Below, piece by piece: positions 52,301 through 61,447 of a stretch of 64,000 bases of DNA. The translations under genes were made by a program, and so were the position numbers. Source of the stretch: Flavobacterium sp. (GTDB lineage: Bacteria; Bacteroidota; Bacteroidia; Flavobacteriales; Flavobacteriaceae); the NCBI RefSeq assembly GCF_027484945.1, contig NZ_JAIXRZ010000016.1, forward strand, positions 20,972 to 84,971, read 5' to 3'. The number at the start of each line of letters is the position of its first letter. Positions within the stretch are counted from its first letter, which is position 1. The notes under the pieces are model-generated. The model was given only the letters and a program-made list of their open reading frames with translations, was not told the origin of the DNA and did not search any database.

Positions 52301-54568
52301 ATGGAATTTATATCAGCCGAAGCACAATATGTACTTCAATTTATCAACCAGACCAATAAGTCTTTGTTTCTTACAGGCAAAGCAGGTACAGGAAAAACGA
52401 CCCTGTTACGCGAAATTATTGCCACTACCCATAAAAACACAGCAGTTGCAGCACCAACGGGTATTGCCGCATTAAATGCTAGTGGCGTGACCATTCATTC
52501 CTTGTTTCAATTGCCCTTCGCGGCGTTTATTCCCGATCAATCAATTCCAAAGGTTACATCAATTTCAAAGTTTGAATCGCAAGCAACATTAAAGAGGCAT
52601 TTTAAAATGAATGCAACGAAACAAGCTGTACTTCGCAATCTTGAGCTTTTAATTATCGATGAAGTCAGTATGCTCCGAGCTGACGTTTTGGATGCAATAA
52701 ATTTTATTTTGCAATTTGTACGAAGAAATGAGCGAATTTTTGGTGGTGTTCAACTCCTTTTTATAGGGGATTTAATGCAATTACCCCCCGTAATAAAAGA
52801 TGATGAATGGGAGGTATTGCGTAATTATTATCGAGGAAAGTTCTTTTTCAACGCCTTAGTTTTAGAATCCCATCCACCTTTATATGTAGAATTAGGTAAA
52901 ATATTTAGGCAAACAGACGTAGCCTTCATTGAAGTGCTTAATAACCTAAGAAACAATACGGTAACGGTTAATGATATACAGTTCTTAAACCAATTTGTTC
53001 AGCCCAATTTTGATCCACAAGCGCATTCGGGTTATATTACGTTAACGACACACAATACTAATGCTGATGTTTTGAATGCCAATGCATTAGCTAAAATAGA
53101 GGAAAGAAACTTTACTTTTTCTGCGCATATTGTTGATGATTTTCCAGAAAAAATGTACCCATTAGACCCCAAACTTGAACTTAAAAAAGGGGCGCAAATC
53201 ATGTTTATAAAAAATGATTTGTCTCCACAAAAACGGTTCTTTAATGGTAAAATTGGGATTGTCGATTTCCTTTCTGATCGGGAGATTTTTGTTTATTTTC
53301 CCGAAGAAGACGTGACCATTGAAGTAGAACTTTATGAATGGCAAAATATACGGTACAAAGTCAATGAAACCACAAAAGAAATTGAGGAAGAAATAATAGG
53401 CACGTTTACCCATTTCCCTATAAAATTAGCCTGGGCAATTACCGTGCATAAAAGTCAAGGTCTAACTTTTGATAAGGCTGTTTTGGATGTTTCCAAAGTT
53501 TTTCTTCCTGGACAGGCCTATGTTGCATTTTCTAGATTACGAAGTCTCTCAGGTTTGGTACTAAAAACTCCGTTACAACTGAATGGTATTCAAAACGATC
53601 CGGAGGTTATTCGCTATGCAACACACAAAGCAACTGCCGAACAACTCAAAATTACGTTGGATACAGAAACGCAAAAGTATTTGCATTTTTATTTATTACA
53701 AGCATTTGATTGGGAAGAACTCCTTCAAACATTAAAAAAACATGGGTTGTCGTATTTAGAATTGAGCGATAAATCAGCAAAAGCAAAATCACGTTTATGG
53801 GCCAATCAAATGGTTGCTCAAATGGATGCTATCGCTGAAGATTCGAAGAAATTTAGAGCACAATTGTATCGATTATTTCAATCCCAATCGGATTATATTT
53901 TTATTCAACAACGGGTGGAAGCAGCATACACCTATTTTTTTCCTGTTTTCGACACTATAGCTGAAAATGTTTTATTCAAGCTAGAGGAATTAAAACGCCT
54001 TAAAAAAGTAAAAGAATTTATGGATGAAGTAGCAGAAATAGACGAATTGATGATTAATGCGATTCACCGCCTGATGAAAATGAAACGGCTACTCCAATTA
54101 TTAATTACTAACAATTCGATTTCTAAAGAAAATTTACTTTCAGACGAACAAAGAAATTACCGCGAATCCAAACGATTAATTGCTTTAGAGCGATTTAAAG
54201 CGCAACAATTGGATGTAGAAGAGGCCGATTTACTTGAACCTTCCGTTAATGGTCAGAAAAAGCTAAAAAAGACAACAAAAAAAGCAACCTACGAGCTAAC
54301 TTTAGAACTCTTTAAAAAACAATTATCGTTGGATTCTATTGCCCTTGAACGAAAGTTAACTTTGGGAACTATTCAAGGCCATATTACAAAACTCATTGAG
54401 AGCCAACACCTTTTCATTCATGACGTTATACCTGAAGATAGATGCTTGGGTTTGCGTGAAGTTTTTAAAAATTATGCGCACTTACCCATAGGCGAGATTA
54501 AAGAAATGGTAGGTGAAGCCTATACTTGGGAAGAAATTAAATGGTTTAAAGCGTCTTGGATTAACTGA
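52301..54568 (+). CDS. Pif1/RecD-like DNA helicase with C-terminal helix-turn-helix
   Basis: The 755-residue protein has a Walker A (GKAGTGKT, residues 26-33), a Walker B region (LLIIDEVSML, near 120) and a GDLMQLPPV motif. A late TVHKSQGLTFDKAVLD is typical of the Pif1/RecD superfamily 1 helicases. The C-terminal 100 residues resemble the HTH_40-type winged helix seen after such helicases. It unwinds DNA and may act in repair or replication; a specific role is not known. Its 3' end overlaps the convergent DoxX-like gene by 8 bases. Confidence 0.86.
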   Translation: MEFISAEAQYVLQFINQTNKSLFLTGKAGTGKTTLLREIIATTHKNTAVAAPTGIAALNASGVTIHSLFQLPFAAFIPDQSIPKVTSISKFESQATLKRHFKMNATKQAVLRNLELLIIDEVSMLRADVLDAINFILQFVRRNERIFGGVQLLFIGDLMQLPPVIKDDEWEVLRNYYRGKFFFNALVLESHPPLYVELGKIFRQTDVAFIEVLNNLRNNTVTVNDIQFLNQFVQPNFDPQAHSGYITLTTHNTNADVLNANALAKIEERNFTFSAHIVDDFPEKMYPLDPKLELKKGAQIMFIKNDLSPQKRFFNGKIGIVDFLSDREIFVYFPEEDVTIEVELYEWQNIRYKVNETTKEIEEEIIGTFTHFPIKLAWAITVHKSQGLTFDKAVLDVSKVFLPGQAYVAFSRLRSLSGLVLKTPLQLNGIQNDPEVIRYATHKATAEQLKITLDTETQKYLHFYLLQAFDWEELLQTLKKHGLSYLELSDKSAKAKSRLWANQMVAQMDAIAEDSKKFRAQLYRLFQSQSDYIFIQQRVEAAYTYFFPVFDTIAENVLFKLEELKRLKKVKEFMDEVAEIDELMINAIHRLMKMKRLLQLLITNNSISKENLLSDEQRNYRESKRLIALERFKAQQLDVEEADLLEPSVNGQKKLKKTTKKATYELTLELFKKQLSLDSIALERKLTLGTIQGHITKLIESQHLFIHDVIPEDRCLGLREVFKNYAHLPIGEIKEMVGEAYTWEEIKWFKASWIN

Positions 54569-54944
54569 GCCAATAAACGGCCAAAACAGCAGGAATAAAG
54601 TAAATAACCATATTTCGGGCACCATCGTAATCTTTTGCCAAACGCTGTCCAACTAACATTTGCAAAATAGCAATACAGGAACACATTGCTCCATAATAGC
54701 CATAGTTTCGCTCACCATTAACCACTAGCTGAACTATACCAACTGCACAAAAAACACCCGCAATTATTTCGGTTAATAACAGAATTGTAGTTACTTGTAC
54801 CACCCAATTTTTAAGAGGTGAATTTTTAAAATGTCCTTTTAATAGCGTCAACGTATCGTTCCAATGAAAAACTTTTTCATGTGCTGACATTAAAAAAGTG
54901 ATGGCCAAAAAAAGAAGTACCAAAAGCGAGGCAATATTATTCAT
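54561..54944 (-). CDS. DoxX/MauE-like small membrane protein
   Basis: The 127-residue protein has four hydrophobic helices and an early FLMSAHEKVFHW segment, as in DoxX-family and related proteins. Such proteins occur in redox or respiratory contexts, but the sequence has no cysteine pair and no cofactor motif. It lies 2 bases after holB in the same direction and is probably co-transcribed. Function is unknown. Confidence 0.65.
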   Translation of the reverse strand: MNNIASLLVLLFLAITFLMSAHEKVFHWNDTLTLLKGHFKNSPLKNWVVQVTTILLLTEIIAGVFCAVGIVQLVVNGERNYGYYGAMCSCIAILQMLVGQRLAKDYDGARNMVIYFIPAVLAVYWLS

Positions 54945-54946
54945 GA

Positions 54947-56098
54947 CTACGAATGTTTATGAATGAGACGGGTCAATTTTATTGATAAATCGGTCAACAC
55001 AATTTTAGCATTTCCATTACGCTCAATTAAGTAGGTTGCCTCTGCGAGTTCTTTAAAAATTTCTTCAATGTTATTTCCGGTTACAAATGGCGCAAATTTT
55101 TCCAATTGAAAATTGGCAACTTGCGGTTCTAAATACACTAAATCGGTTGCTTGATAGTTTAAAAGAAGCGCTTGTCGAAACATGTCAATGCAGAAATTCA
55201 AGAATTTTTTTTGAGTTTCTCTCCCCAGCCCCGCAATCTCTTCACTCCAAGCGATTAAATCATGAATAGCCGTTGCATTTCCTTTCGCCCTAAAGGCCGC
55301 GCGAACCCATTGCACAAACCATTGCTCAAAAGGAAAATCTTCATCTTCTTGCCGAATAAGTTTCAACGCTTTGTTATAATTTCCTTGTGCTTGATGTGCT
55401 ATTTTTTGGGCTGTTTTTGCATCTGTGTTTTCTCTTGAAATCAAGGCATCGGTTATGTCTGCAGCGGGTACACCATTGCAATGTACCACTTGACATCGTG
55501 ATCGAATCGTTTGAAGAATATCTTCTTCATTTTCTGAAATTAATAGAAAAACAGTTTTATCGGTAGGTTCTTCTAATAATTTCAACAGTTTATTTGCGGC
55601 TGCAATATTCATTTTTTCAGCCATCCAAATAACCATCACCTTGTATCCACCTTCGTGCGATTTTAAAGCTAATGCCTTTACTATTTCTTGCGCATCATCA
55701 ACCCGAATTTCTCCTTGTTTGTTTTTAACATCCAACAATTTGTACCAATCAAACAATCCTCCGTAAGGACTCTCGCTAACAAATTGACGCCATTCTTTTA
55801 GAAAATCTAAGCTTTTAGGTTTTGATTTTACTTCTTCGTTTGTCACGGTTGGATAAACAAAATGCAAGTCGGGGTGGCCCAATTGGTTGAATTTTAAATT
55901 ACATGCCTCATTCCCTCCGGTGTTTTCAGTGCTAGAATTCCCACAAATAATATATTGTGCGTAGGCAATCGCTAAAGGCAATGTGCCGCTTCCTTCTGGA
56001 CCAACAAACAATTGCGCATGGGGAATACGACCCAAAGATGCGGTTCTAATCAAGTGATTTTTAAGATGTTCGTGACCTAAAATTTCAGAAAATAACAT
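54947..56098 (-). CDS. holB: DNA polymerase III subunit delta' (clamp-loader)
   Basis: The 383-residue clamp-loader subunit is recognised by its N-terminal MLFSEILGHEHLKNHLIR and RIPHAQLFVGPEGSGTLPLA. The latter corresponds to the P-loop, but the usual K is lost, as is usual for an inactive delta' site. KVMVIWMAEKMNIAAANKLLKLLEEP and SRCQVV (the SRC motif) follow. I start at the ATG at 56098; a TTG two codons earlier is possible. A TATATTTG box at 56109-56102 lies almost on the start, so the mRNA may have a very short leader. Confidence 0.9.
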   Translation of the reverse strand: MLFSEILGHEHLKNHLIRTASLGRIPHAQLFVGPEGSGTLPLAIAYAQYIICGNSSTENTGGNEACNLKFNQLGHPDLHFVYPTVTNEEVKSKPKSLDFLKEWRQFVSESPYGGLFDWYKLLDVKNKQGEIRVDDAQEIVKALALKSHEGGYKVMVIWMAEKMNIAAANKLLKLLEEPTDKTVFLLISENEEDILQTIRSRCQVVHCNGVPAADITDALISRENTDAKTAQKIAHQAQGNYNKALKLIRQEDEDFPFEQWFVQWVRAAFRAKGNATAIHDLIAWSEEIAGLGRETQKKFLNFCIDMFRQALLLNYQATDLVYLEPQVANFQLEKFAPFVTGNNIEEIFKELAEATYLIERNGNAKIVLTDLSIKLTRLIHKHS

Positions 56099-56101
56099 AA
56101 G

Positions 56102-56109
56102 CAAATATA
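56102..56109 (-). promoter_or_regulatory. TAnnTTTG -7 box abutting the holB start
   Basis: TATATTTG on the minus strand ends 3 bases before the ATG at 56098. If used, transcription would start at or after the ATG, so it may be coincidental. Confidence 0.35.
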
Positions 56110-56352
56110 GTAGAAAAAACCGAATAAAACCGGAAATCCTAGGAGCTCCAAAACTAAAATTTAAGGAAATCTTCTTTAAAATGTTTCATAGAAAACCACC
56201 AATTCGATTATACCTATCAATTTTTAATCAAGCGCTAAACTGAGAATTTTATATTCAAACACACAGGTACTCTCTACTTCCTTTTTACCTTCTTTCCAAT
56301 CGCTAAAAGCGGCCAGTATCTAGTTGCACTTTCCTTAAACCGTTTTAATACT

Positions 56353-56360
56353 TATATTTG
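56353..56360 (+). promoter_or_regulatory. TAnnTTTG -7 box for pgk
   Basis: TATATTTG is 29 bases before the pgk ATG at 56390. A TTG at 56324-56326 is 26 bases further upstream, which is longer than ideal. Confidence 0.55.
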
Positions 56361-56389
56361 CAAGCAGAAAATGTAAATTAATACGAGGT

Positions 56390-57577
56390 ATGAAAACGTT
56401 AAATGACTTCAATTTTAGAGGCAAAAAGGCTTTAATCCGTGTAGATTTTAATGTTCCTTTGGATGAAAATTTCAACGTAACTGATGCCAACCGAATTGAA
56501 GCTGCACAGCCGACAATTGCAAAAATACTTGCCGATGGTGGAAGTGCGATTTTAATGTCGCATTTAGGGCGTCCGAAAGGTAAAGAGGATCAGTACTCCT
56601 TGCGTCATATTGTTTCCAAAACGTCCGAAGTATTAGGTGTTCCGGTTCAATTTGCAACCGATTGTTGTGGCGAAGTTGCTCAAAATGCAGCGGCCAATTT
56701 AAAACCCGGTGAAGTATTATTGTTGGAAAACCTTCGTTTTTATTCGGAAGAAGAAGCCGGAGATGTTGACTTTTCAAAAGAGTTGGCTATCCTAGGCGAT
56801 ATTTATGTAAACGATGCGTTTGGAACAGCACATCGCGCCCATGCTTCTACAACAATTATAGCCCAATTTTTTCCAAACAACAAATGTTTTGGCTTATTGC
56901 TCGCCAAAGAAATTGATAGCTTAAATCGTGTTTTGAATCATTCCGTAAAGCCGGTTACTGCTGTTTTAGGAGGGTCAAAAGTGTCCTCAAAAATTACAGT
57001 TATCGAAAATATTTTAGATAAAGTTGACCATATGATTATTGGTGGAGGAATGACCTTTACTTTTATCAAAGCTCTTGGTGGTCAAGTAGGAAATTCTATC
57101 TGTGAAAACGACAAATTGGATTTAGCTTTAGCGCTTTTGCACAAAGCAAAAGAGAAAAACGTTCAGGTTCACCTTCCGGTTGATGCGGTAGCGGCAGACG
57201 CTTTTAAAAATGATGCTCACACCCAAATAGTAGATGTTCGTGAAATCCCCGATGGCTGGCAAGGATTAGACGCTGGTCCACGTTCGTTGGAGAATTTTAA
57301 GTCGGTTATCATGAATTCCAAAACCATTTTATGGAACGGCCCCCTAGGAGTGTTTGAAATGGAAAATTTTGCGAAAGGCACACTTACGTTGGGCGAATAT
57401 ATAGCCGAATCTACAGCAAACGGTGCATTCTCTCTTGTTGGCGGAGGCGATTCAGTTGCTGCAGTTAAACAGTTTGGCTTAGAGGGACGCATGAGCTATG
57501 TTTCTACAGGCGGCGGTGCCATGTTGGAAATGTTAGAGGGAAGAACATTACCCGGAATCCAGGCTATTTTAGATTAA
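56390..57577 (+). CDS. pgk: Phosphoglycerate kinase
   Basis: The 395-residue glycolytic kinase transfers phosphate between 1,3-bisphosphoglycerate and ADP in the cytoplasm. RVDFNVPL is at residues 17-24, followed by SHLGRPKG and LLLENLRFY. The C-terminal nucleotide site has GGGDSVAAV. Length matches the monomeric bacterial type. A TATATTTG box 29 bases upstream and a free 5' region suggest it is transcribed alone. Confidence 0.96.
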   Translation: MKTLNDFNFRGKKALIRVDFNVPLDENFNVTDANRIEAAQPTIAKILADGGSAILMSHLGRPKGKEDQYSLRHIVSKTSEVLGVPVQFATDCCGEVAQNAAANLKPGEVLLLENLRFYSEEEAGDVDFSKELAILGDIYVNDAFGTAHRAHASTTIIAQFFPNNKCFGLLLAKEIDSLNRVLNHSVKPVTAVLGGSKVSSKITVIENILDKVDHMIIGGGMTFTFIKALGGQVGNSICENDKLDLALALLHKAKEKNVQVHLPVDAVAADAFKNDAHTQIVDVREIPDGWQGLDAGPRSLENFKSVIMNSKTILWNGPLGVFEMENFAKGTLTLGEYIAESTANGAFSLVGGGDSVAAVKQFGLEGRMSYVSTGGGAMLEMLEGRTLPGIQAILD

Positions 57578-57625
57578 CAATTTTACTTTTAACAATAAAT
57601 AAGTATTTTTTTACGTTAGAGGATT

Positions 57626-57633
57626 TACTTTTG
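57626..57633 (+). promoter_or_regulatory. TAnnTTTG -7 box for the lytic transglycosylase
   Basis: TACTTTTG is 44 bases before the ATG at 57678, leaving a leader of about 37 bases. Confidence 0.5.
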
Positions 57634-57677
57634 TAAAAATCTAAATACTTGATAGATACTATTTTAAAATTAACTAC

Positions 57678-59981
57678 ATGACTTTAAAAAATCGGATTAC
57701 TGTATTCTTGTTTTGCACTTCAGCGGCATTATTTGCCCAAGTGAATACGGTTACTCAAGATACCGTGGTGAAAAAAGAAATTAAACGTTCTTATCTGGAT
57801 TCTATTAAAGCCACTTTTGTACATGATGAAATGGCTTCGTGCATCGACAGTATGTGGATGAAAGAGCTAACCTCTTTGGACATTTACAACACCATGCTAG
57901 AAGATATTAAAAATGTTAATATTGATCAGCCTGTTGATTATGAATTACCTACCGAAGTATTAAAAGAACGGCTAAAGCGTTTGGATGAAAAGTCGCCTTT
58001 CAATATTGAATACAATCCCGGTTTGGAAAATGTTATTAAGTCGTTTTTAAAAAACCGAAAAAAACATTTTGAGCGGTTAATGGGTATTTCACAATTTTAC
58101 TTCCCCATCTTTGAGGAGGAAATGGCAAAAAACAATATTCCATTAGAAATCAAATACCTTTCGATCGTTGAATCTGCACTGAATCCTTTGGCCGTATCTC
58201 GAGTAGGCGCAACGGGTTTGTGGCAGTTTATGTATCAAACCGGGAAACAGTATGGTTTGAATATTACCACCTATGTTGATGAACGAAGTGACCCCATCAA
58301 AGCCAGTCAAGCCGCTTCACAATACATGAAAAATATGTATCAAATTTTTGGTGATTGGGATTTGGTTTTGGCTTCATACAACTCAGGTCCAGGAAATGTT
58401 GCAAAAGCCATTCGTCGTTCAGGGGGTCAACAAAACTATTGGAATATTCGCAAAAATCTACCGAAGGAAACTCAGGGTTATGTGCCAGCTTTTTTAGCCA
58501 CCATGTATATTTTTGAATACCACAAAGAACATGGAATTGTGCCCAATAAAGCGATTGCCAATCATTTTGCTACAGACACGATTCACATTAAAAATCATAT
58601 AACATTTAAACAGCTTTCTGATTTACTGGATATTCCTGTAAATGAAATACAATTCTTTAACCCTTCTTTTAAGCGGAAAGAAATACCTGCCATTTCGGGT
58701 CAACAGCAGTATATTCGACTACCTAAAGACAAGGTTGCGATGTTTACGTCCAACGAAGAGAAAATTTATGCTTATGTTAAACATGAAGCCGACCTTCGTG
58801 AGCGTCCTTTCGAACAAATTAATCGACCAAAGGATACTTCAGCAATCGCTGCTTTAAAACAGGATTTTATCACTAAAACACGTTATCACAAAGTACGAAG
58901 AGGAGACAATCTCACGGCGATTGCAGCACAATATGATGTAACGGTGACCGATATTAAACGTTGGAACCGCTTAAAAAGCGACCGTGCTCCAGTGGGTCGC
59001 CGATTAAAAATCAAAATGCCCGAGGAAATTGTTGTAAAAAACAGTAAGAATGAAGTAGTAAAAGATTCTATTCCAAAAGCAATTGCCTCTCCCGATAAAG
59101 CCACAGATCTTAAATATGAGACCATTTATAAAACCGAAAAAGTGGTCGTTAATAAAGACGTTGTGAAGTATCACAATGTAAAAAGTGGTGATGTGTTGGG
59201 CGCTATTGCTGGTAAATACAATGTATCAGTAGCTGAATTGCGCAAGTGGAATAAAATTAAAGGAAATAATATCGGTATTGGTGATAAACTTAAGATTATT
59301 AAAAATGAAAAATTAGTTACTACCGTTCGAAAAGAGGTTAGAGTTCCCTCAACCAATCGCAATGATGCTTTAGTTACGAATGATAAGTCCAACACTGTTG
59401 AAAAAATTAAAACCATTGGTATTCAAGATTCAACAAAGTCTGTGAACTATTATGTGGTTGCAAAAGGAGATAATCTTTCGACCATAGCCAAAAAATACAA
59501 CACGACAGTTGACCAATTAAAAGCATGGAATAATCTAATTGATAATACGGCAAAGTTGGGAACGCAATTAATTATTTCAAGCGATGCTGTTGCTCAAGTC
59601 CGTGAAGAGGATGTTGCTCCAAAAAAGGAAATTCGCACGGAGGAATATACGGTTGGTCGTGGCGATAACTTAGCATTAATTGCTAAAAAATACAACACAA
59701 CAGTAGACCAATTGAAAGCGTGGAATAATCGAACAGACAATGCACTTCAAGTAGGCGAAAAATTGGTGGTAAATAAAACAGAAATCACTCGTTCTAGTAA
59801 AACTAAAACTGCAGTGGCGACTAATAAAACGAAAGAAACCCTATACCGCGTTCGAAAAGGAGATTCGTTATTTAGTATTTCTAAAAAATTTCCTGGGGTT
59901 ACCATTGCCGATATCAAACGTTGGAACAACATTAAAGGAGAAAGTATTACGCCAGGAATGAAGTTAAAAATCAACGGATAA
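57678..59981 (+). CDS. Lytic transglycosylase with five LysM repeats (MltD-like)
   Basis: The 767-residue protein has a signal peptide (residues 1-21) and an SLT domain around 145-270. IVESALNPLA holds the catalytic glutamate (E165), and LASYNSGPGN and ATGLWQFM are typical. Five LysM domains follow at about 402-446, 496-540, 589-633, 655-699 and 720-767. Units 3 and 4 share AKKYNTTVDQLKAWNN, with nearly identical DNA, a sign of recent internal duplication. It cleaves peptidoglycan in the periplasm; the LysM part anchors it to the wall. Confidence 0.92.
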   Translation: MTLKNRITVFLFCTSAALFAQVNTVTQDTVVKKEIKRSYLDSIKATFVHDEMASCIDSMWMKELTSLDIYNTMLEDIKNVNIDQPVDYELPTEVLKERLKRLDEKSPFNIEYNPGLENVIKSFLKNRKKHFERLMGISQFYFPIFEEEMAKNNIPLEIKYLSIVESALNPLAVSRVGATGLWQFMYQTGKQYGLNITTYVDERSDPIKASQAASQYMKNMYQIFGDWDLVLASYNSGPGNVAKAIRRSGGQQNYWNIRKNLPKETQGYVPAFLATMYIFEYHKEHGIVPNKAIANHFATDTIHIKNHITFKQLSDLLDIPVNEIQFFNPSFKRKEIPAISGQQQYIRLPKDKVAMFTSNEEKIYAYVKHEADLRERPFEQINRPKDTSAIAALKQDFITKTRYHKVRRGDNLTAIAAQYDVTVTDIKRWNRLKSDRAPVGRRLKIKMPEEIVVKNSKNEVVKDSIPKAIASPDKATDLKYETIYKTEKVVVNKDVVKYHNVKSGDVLGAIAGKYNVSVAELRKWNKIKGNNIGIGDKLKIIKNEKLVTTVRKEVRVPSTNRNDALVTNDKSNTVEKIKTIGIQDSTKSVNYYVVAKGDNLSTIAKKYNTTVDQLKAWNNLIDNTAKLGTQLIISSDAVAQVREEDVAPKKEIRTEEYTVGRGDNLALIAKKYNTTVDQLKAWNNRTDNALQVGEKLVVNKTEITRSSKTKTAVATNKTKETLYRVRKGDSLFSISKKFPGVTIADIKRWNNIKGESITPGMKLKING

Positions 59982-59996
59982 TTTTTAAAAACATAC

Positions 59997-60004
59997 TATC
60001 TTTG
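59997..60004 (+). promoter_or_regulatory. TAnnTTTG -7 box for the DUF4837 gene
   Basis: TATCTTTG ends at the first base of the terminator stem at 60004. Transcription from here would begin inside the left arm, near 60011. Confidence 0.55.
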
Positions 60005-60038
60005 GGCTTTATTTGTATATGAATAAAGCCCTTTTTTT
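60004..60038 (+). terminator. Intrinsic terminator overlapping the start codon of the DUF4837 gene
   Basis: A perfect 10-base stem (GGGCTTTATT with AATAAAGCCC) has an 8-base loop that includes the ATG at 60019-60021. Seven T follow at once (60032-60038). It should stop transcripts coming from the transglycosylase gene that ends at 59981. Confidence 0.85.
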
Positions 60039-61017
60039 ATATTTTGGAATCCTATTTTTGGGTGTTTCTTGTTCAAAAAAAAAAATAAAAAATGATCCTA
60101 CTACGTTCTCTAAACCCAATCAAGTTACAGTCTTGATTGATGACCCGCTATGGAACGGTGAAGTAGGAGATACTTTGCGAAATACTTTAGCGGCTCCTTT
60201 TTTAGGATTACCTCAAGAAGAACCGGTGCTTTCGCTAAATCAATATCCGGTAAAATTATTAGAAGGATTTACCTCCAATAGCCGTAACATCATTATCATT
60301 AAACGCGAAGATAAGAGTCAGATTCGTTTTCAAGAAAATGAGTATGCCAACCCTCAGATTGTTGTTCATATTTCTGGACGCTCTGTGCAAGAACTTTTAG
60401 ATTCCATACATCAAAACGATTCGTTAATTATCAAACGGATTAAAGAGTCTGAAATTAAAGTTTACCAACAGTGGCTCAAAAGAGATACACTGATGAATAC
60501 TGAAAAAATTGCAGAACGATTTGGAATTTCATTGGATATTCCCGCCAGATATCGAATGGTTATGGGAGGAAAACGTTTTATTTGGTTGAAAAAGGAAATC
60601 ACCAGTGGTAATTTGAGTCTTGTTTTTTATCAATTGCCGCTATCCGTTTTGAAGAATAAAAAAATCAACCCACGAAAGATTATTAAAATTCGTGATTCTA
60701 TTGGTCGAATTTATATTCATGGGGCTGTGCCACGAACCTACATGATGACAGAAAAGGCCTTTACGCCCTATCAAACCGAAACACAGATTTATAAACATAC
60801 TGCATTTGAAACTCGGGGCACATGGGAACTTTCGCATGATTTTATGGGTGGCCCCTTTATCAATTATGCCATTATTGATCAAGCCAATCAACGGGTTATA
60901 TTTATTGAAGGATTTTGTTATGCGCCCTCCAAAAAGAAACGCGACTTGCTATTTGAATTGGAAGCGATTATTCGTTCAACCCGATTTTTAAAAACCAATC
61001 ATGGAAACAAAGTTTAA
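60019..61017 (+). CDS. DUF4837 family lipoprotein
   Basis: I start at the ATG at 60019, which gives a 332-residue lipoprotein with lipobox GVSC (Cys18); an upstream TTG at 60013 is possible but unlikely. The mature part fits DUF4837, with LIDDPLWNGEVGDTLR near residue 40 and a beta-rich C-terminal half. Function is unknown. The start codon lies in a hairpin loop of a terminator, and a TATCTTTG box just upstream may let transcription start inside the hairpin. Its 3' end overlaps the GNAT gene by 17 bases. Confidence 0.8.
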   Translation: MNKALFLYFGILFLGVSCSKKKIKNDPTTFSKPNQVTVLIDDPLWNGEVGDTLRNTLAAPFLGLPQEEPVLSLNQYPVKLLEGFTSNSRNIIIIKREDKSQIRFQENEYANPQIVVHISGRSVQELLDSIHQNDSLIIKRIKESEIKVYQQWLKRDTLMNTEKIAERFGISLDIPARYRMVMGGKRFIWLKKEITSGNLSLVFYQLPLSVLKNKKINPRKIIKIRDSIGRIYIHGAVPRTYMMTEKAFTPYQTETQIYKHTAFETRGTWELSHDFMGGPFINYAIIDQANQRVIFIEGFCYAPSKKKRDLLFELEAIIRSTRFLKTNHGNKV

Positions 61018-61447
61018 AATAAAGCGTTTTAACGAACTTTCTCTTGACGAGCTATACCAATGCATGAAATTGCGCTCATTGGTCTTTGTCGTGGAGCAAA
61101 ACTGCGTTTATTTGGATATTGATAGCAAAGATGATCAAGCGCTACATGTGTTGGGCTATCAAAACGATTGTTTAATGGCCTACGCGCGTTTGTTTGACAA
61201 AGGAGCCTATTTTGATGAAACTTCTATCGGGAGGGTAGTTGTACATCCCGATTTTCGCAGAATTAATGCCGGTCATGCTTTAATGGAGGCTGCTATACAA
61301 GCAGTTTATAACACCTTTGGAATCCAACCCATTACGATTTCTGCCCAATTATATTTACAAAAATTTTATGAGTCCCACGGATTTGAAGTCATAAGTCCCA
61401 CCTATTTGGAAGATGACATTCCTCATATCCGGATGCGAAAAAATTAA
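61001..61447 (+). CDS. GNAT family N-acetyltransferase (ElaA-like)
   Basis: The 148-residue protein resembles the ElaA branch of GNAT. It has LRSLVFVVEQNCVYLDIDSKDDQ, IGRVVVHPDFRRINAGHALM (acetyl-CoA loop) and ISAQLYLQKFYESHGFE. It transfers an acetyl group from acetyl-CoA to an unknown amine acceptor. It overlaps the DUF4837 gene by 17 bases and probably shares its transcript. Its 3' end overlaps the convergent OmpA-type gene by 4 bases. Confidence 0.85.
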   Translation: METKFKIKRFNELSLDELYQCMKLRSLVFVVEQNCVYLDIDSKDDQALHVLGYQNDCLMAYARLFDKGAYFDETSIGRVVVHPDFRRINAGHALMEAAIQAVYNTFGIQPITISAQLYLQKFYESHGFEVISPTYLEDDIPHIRMRKN

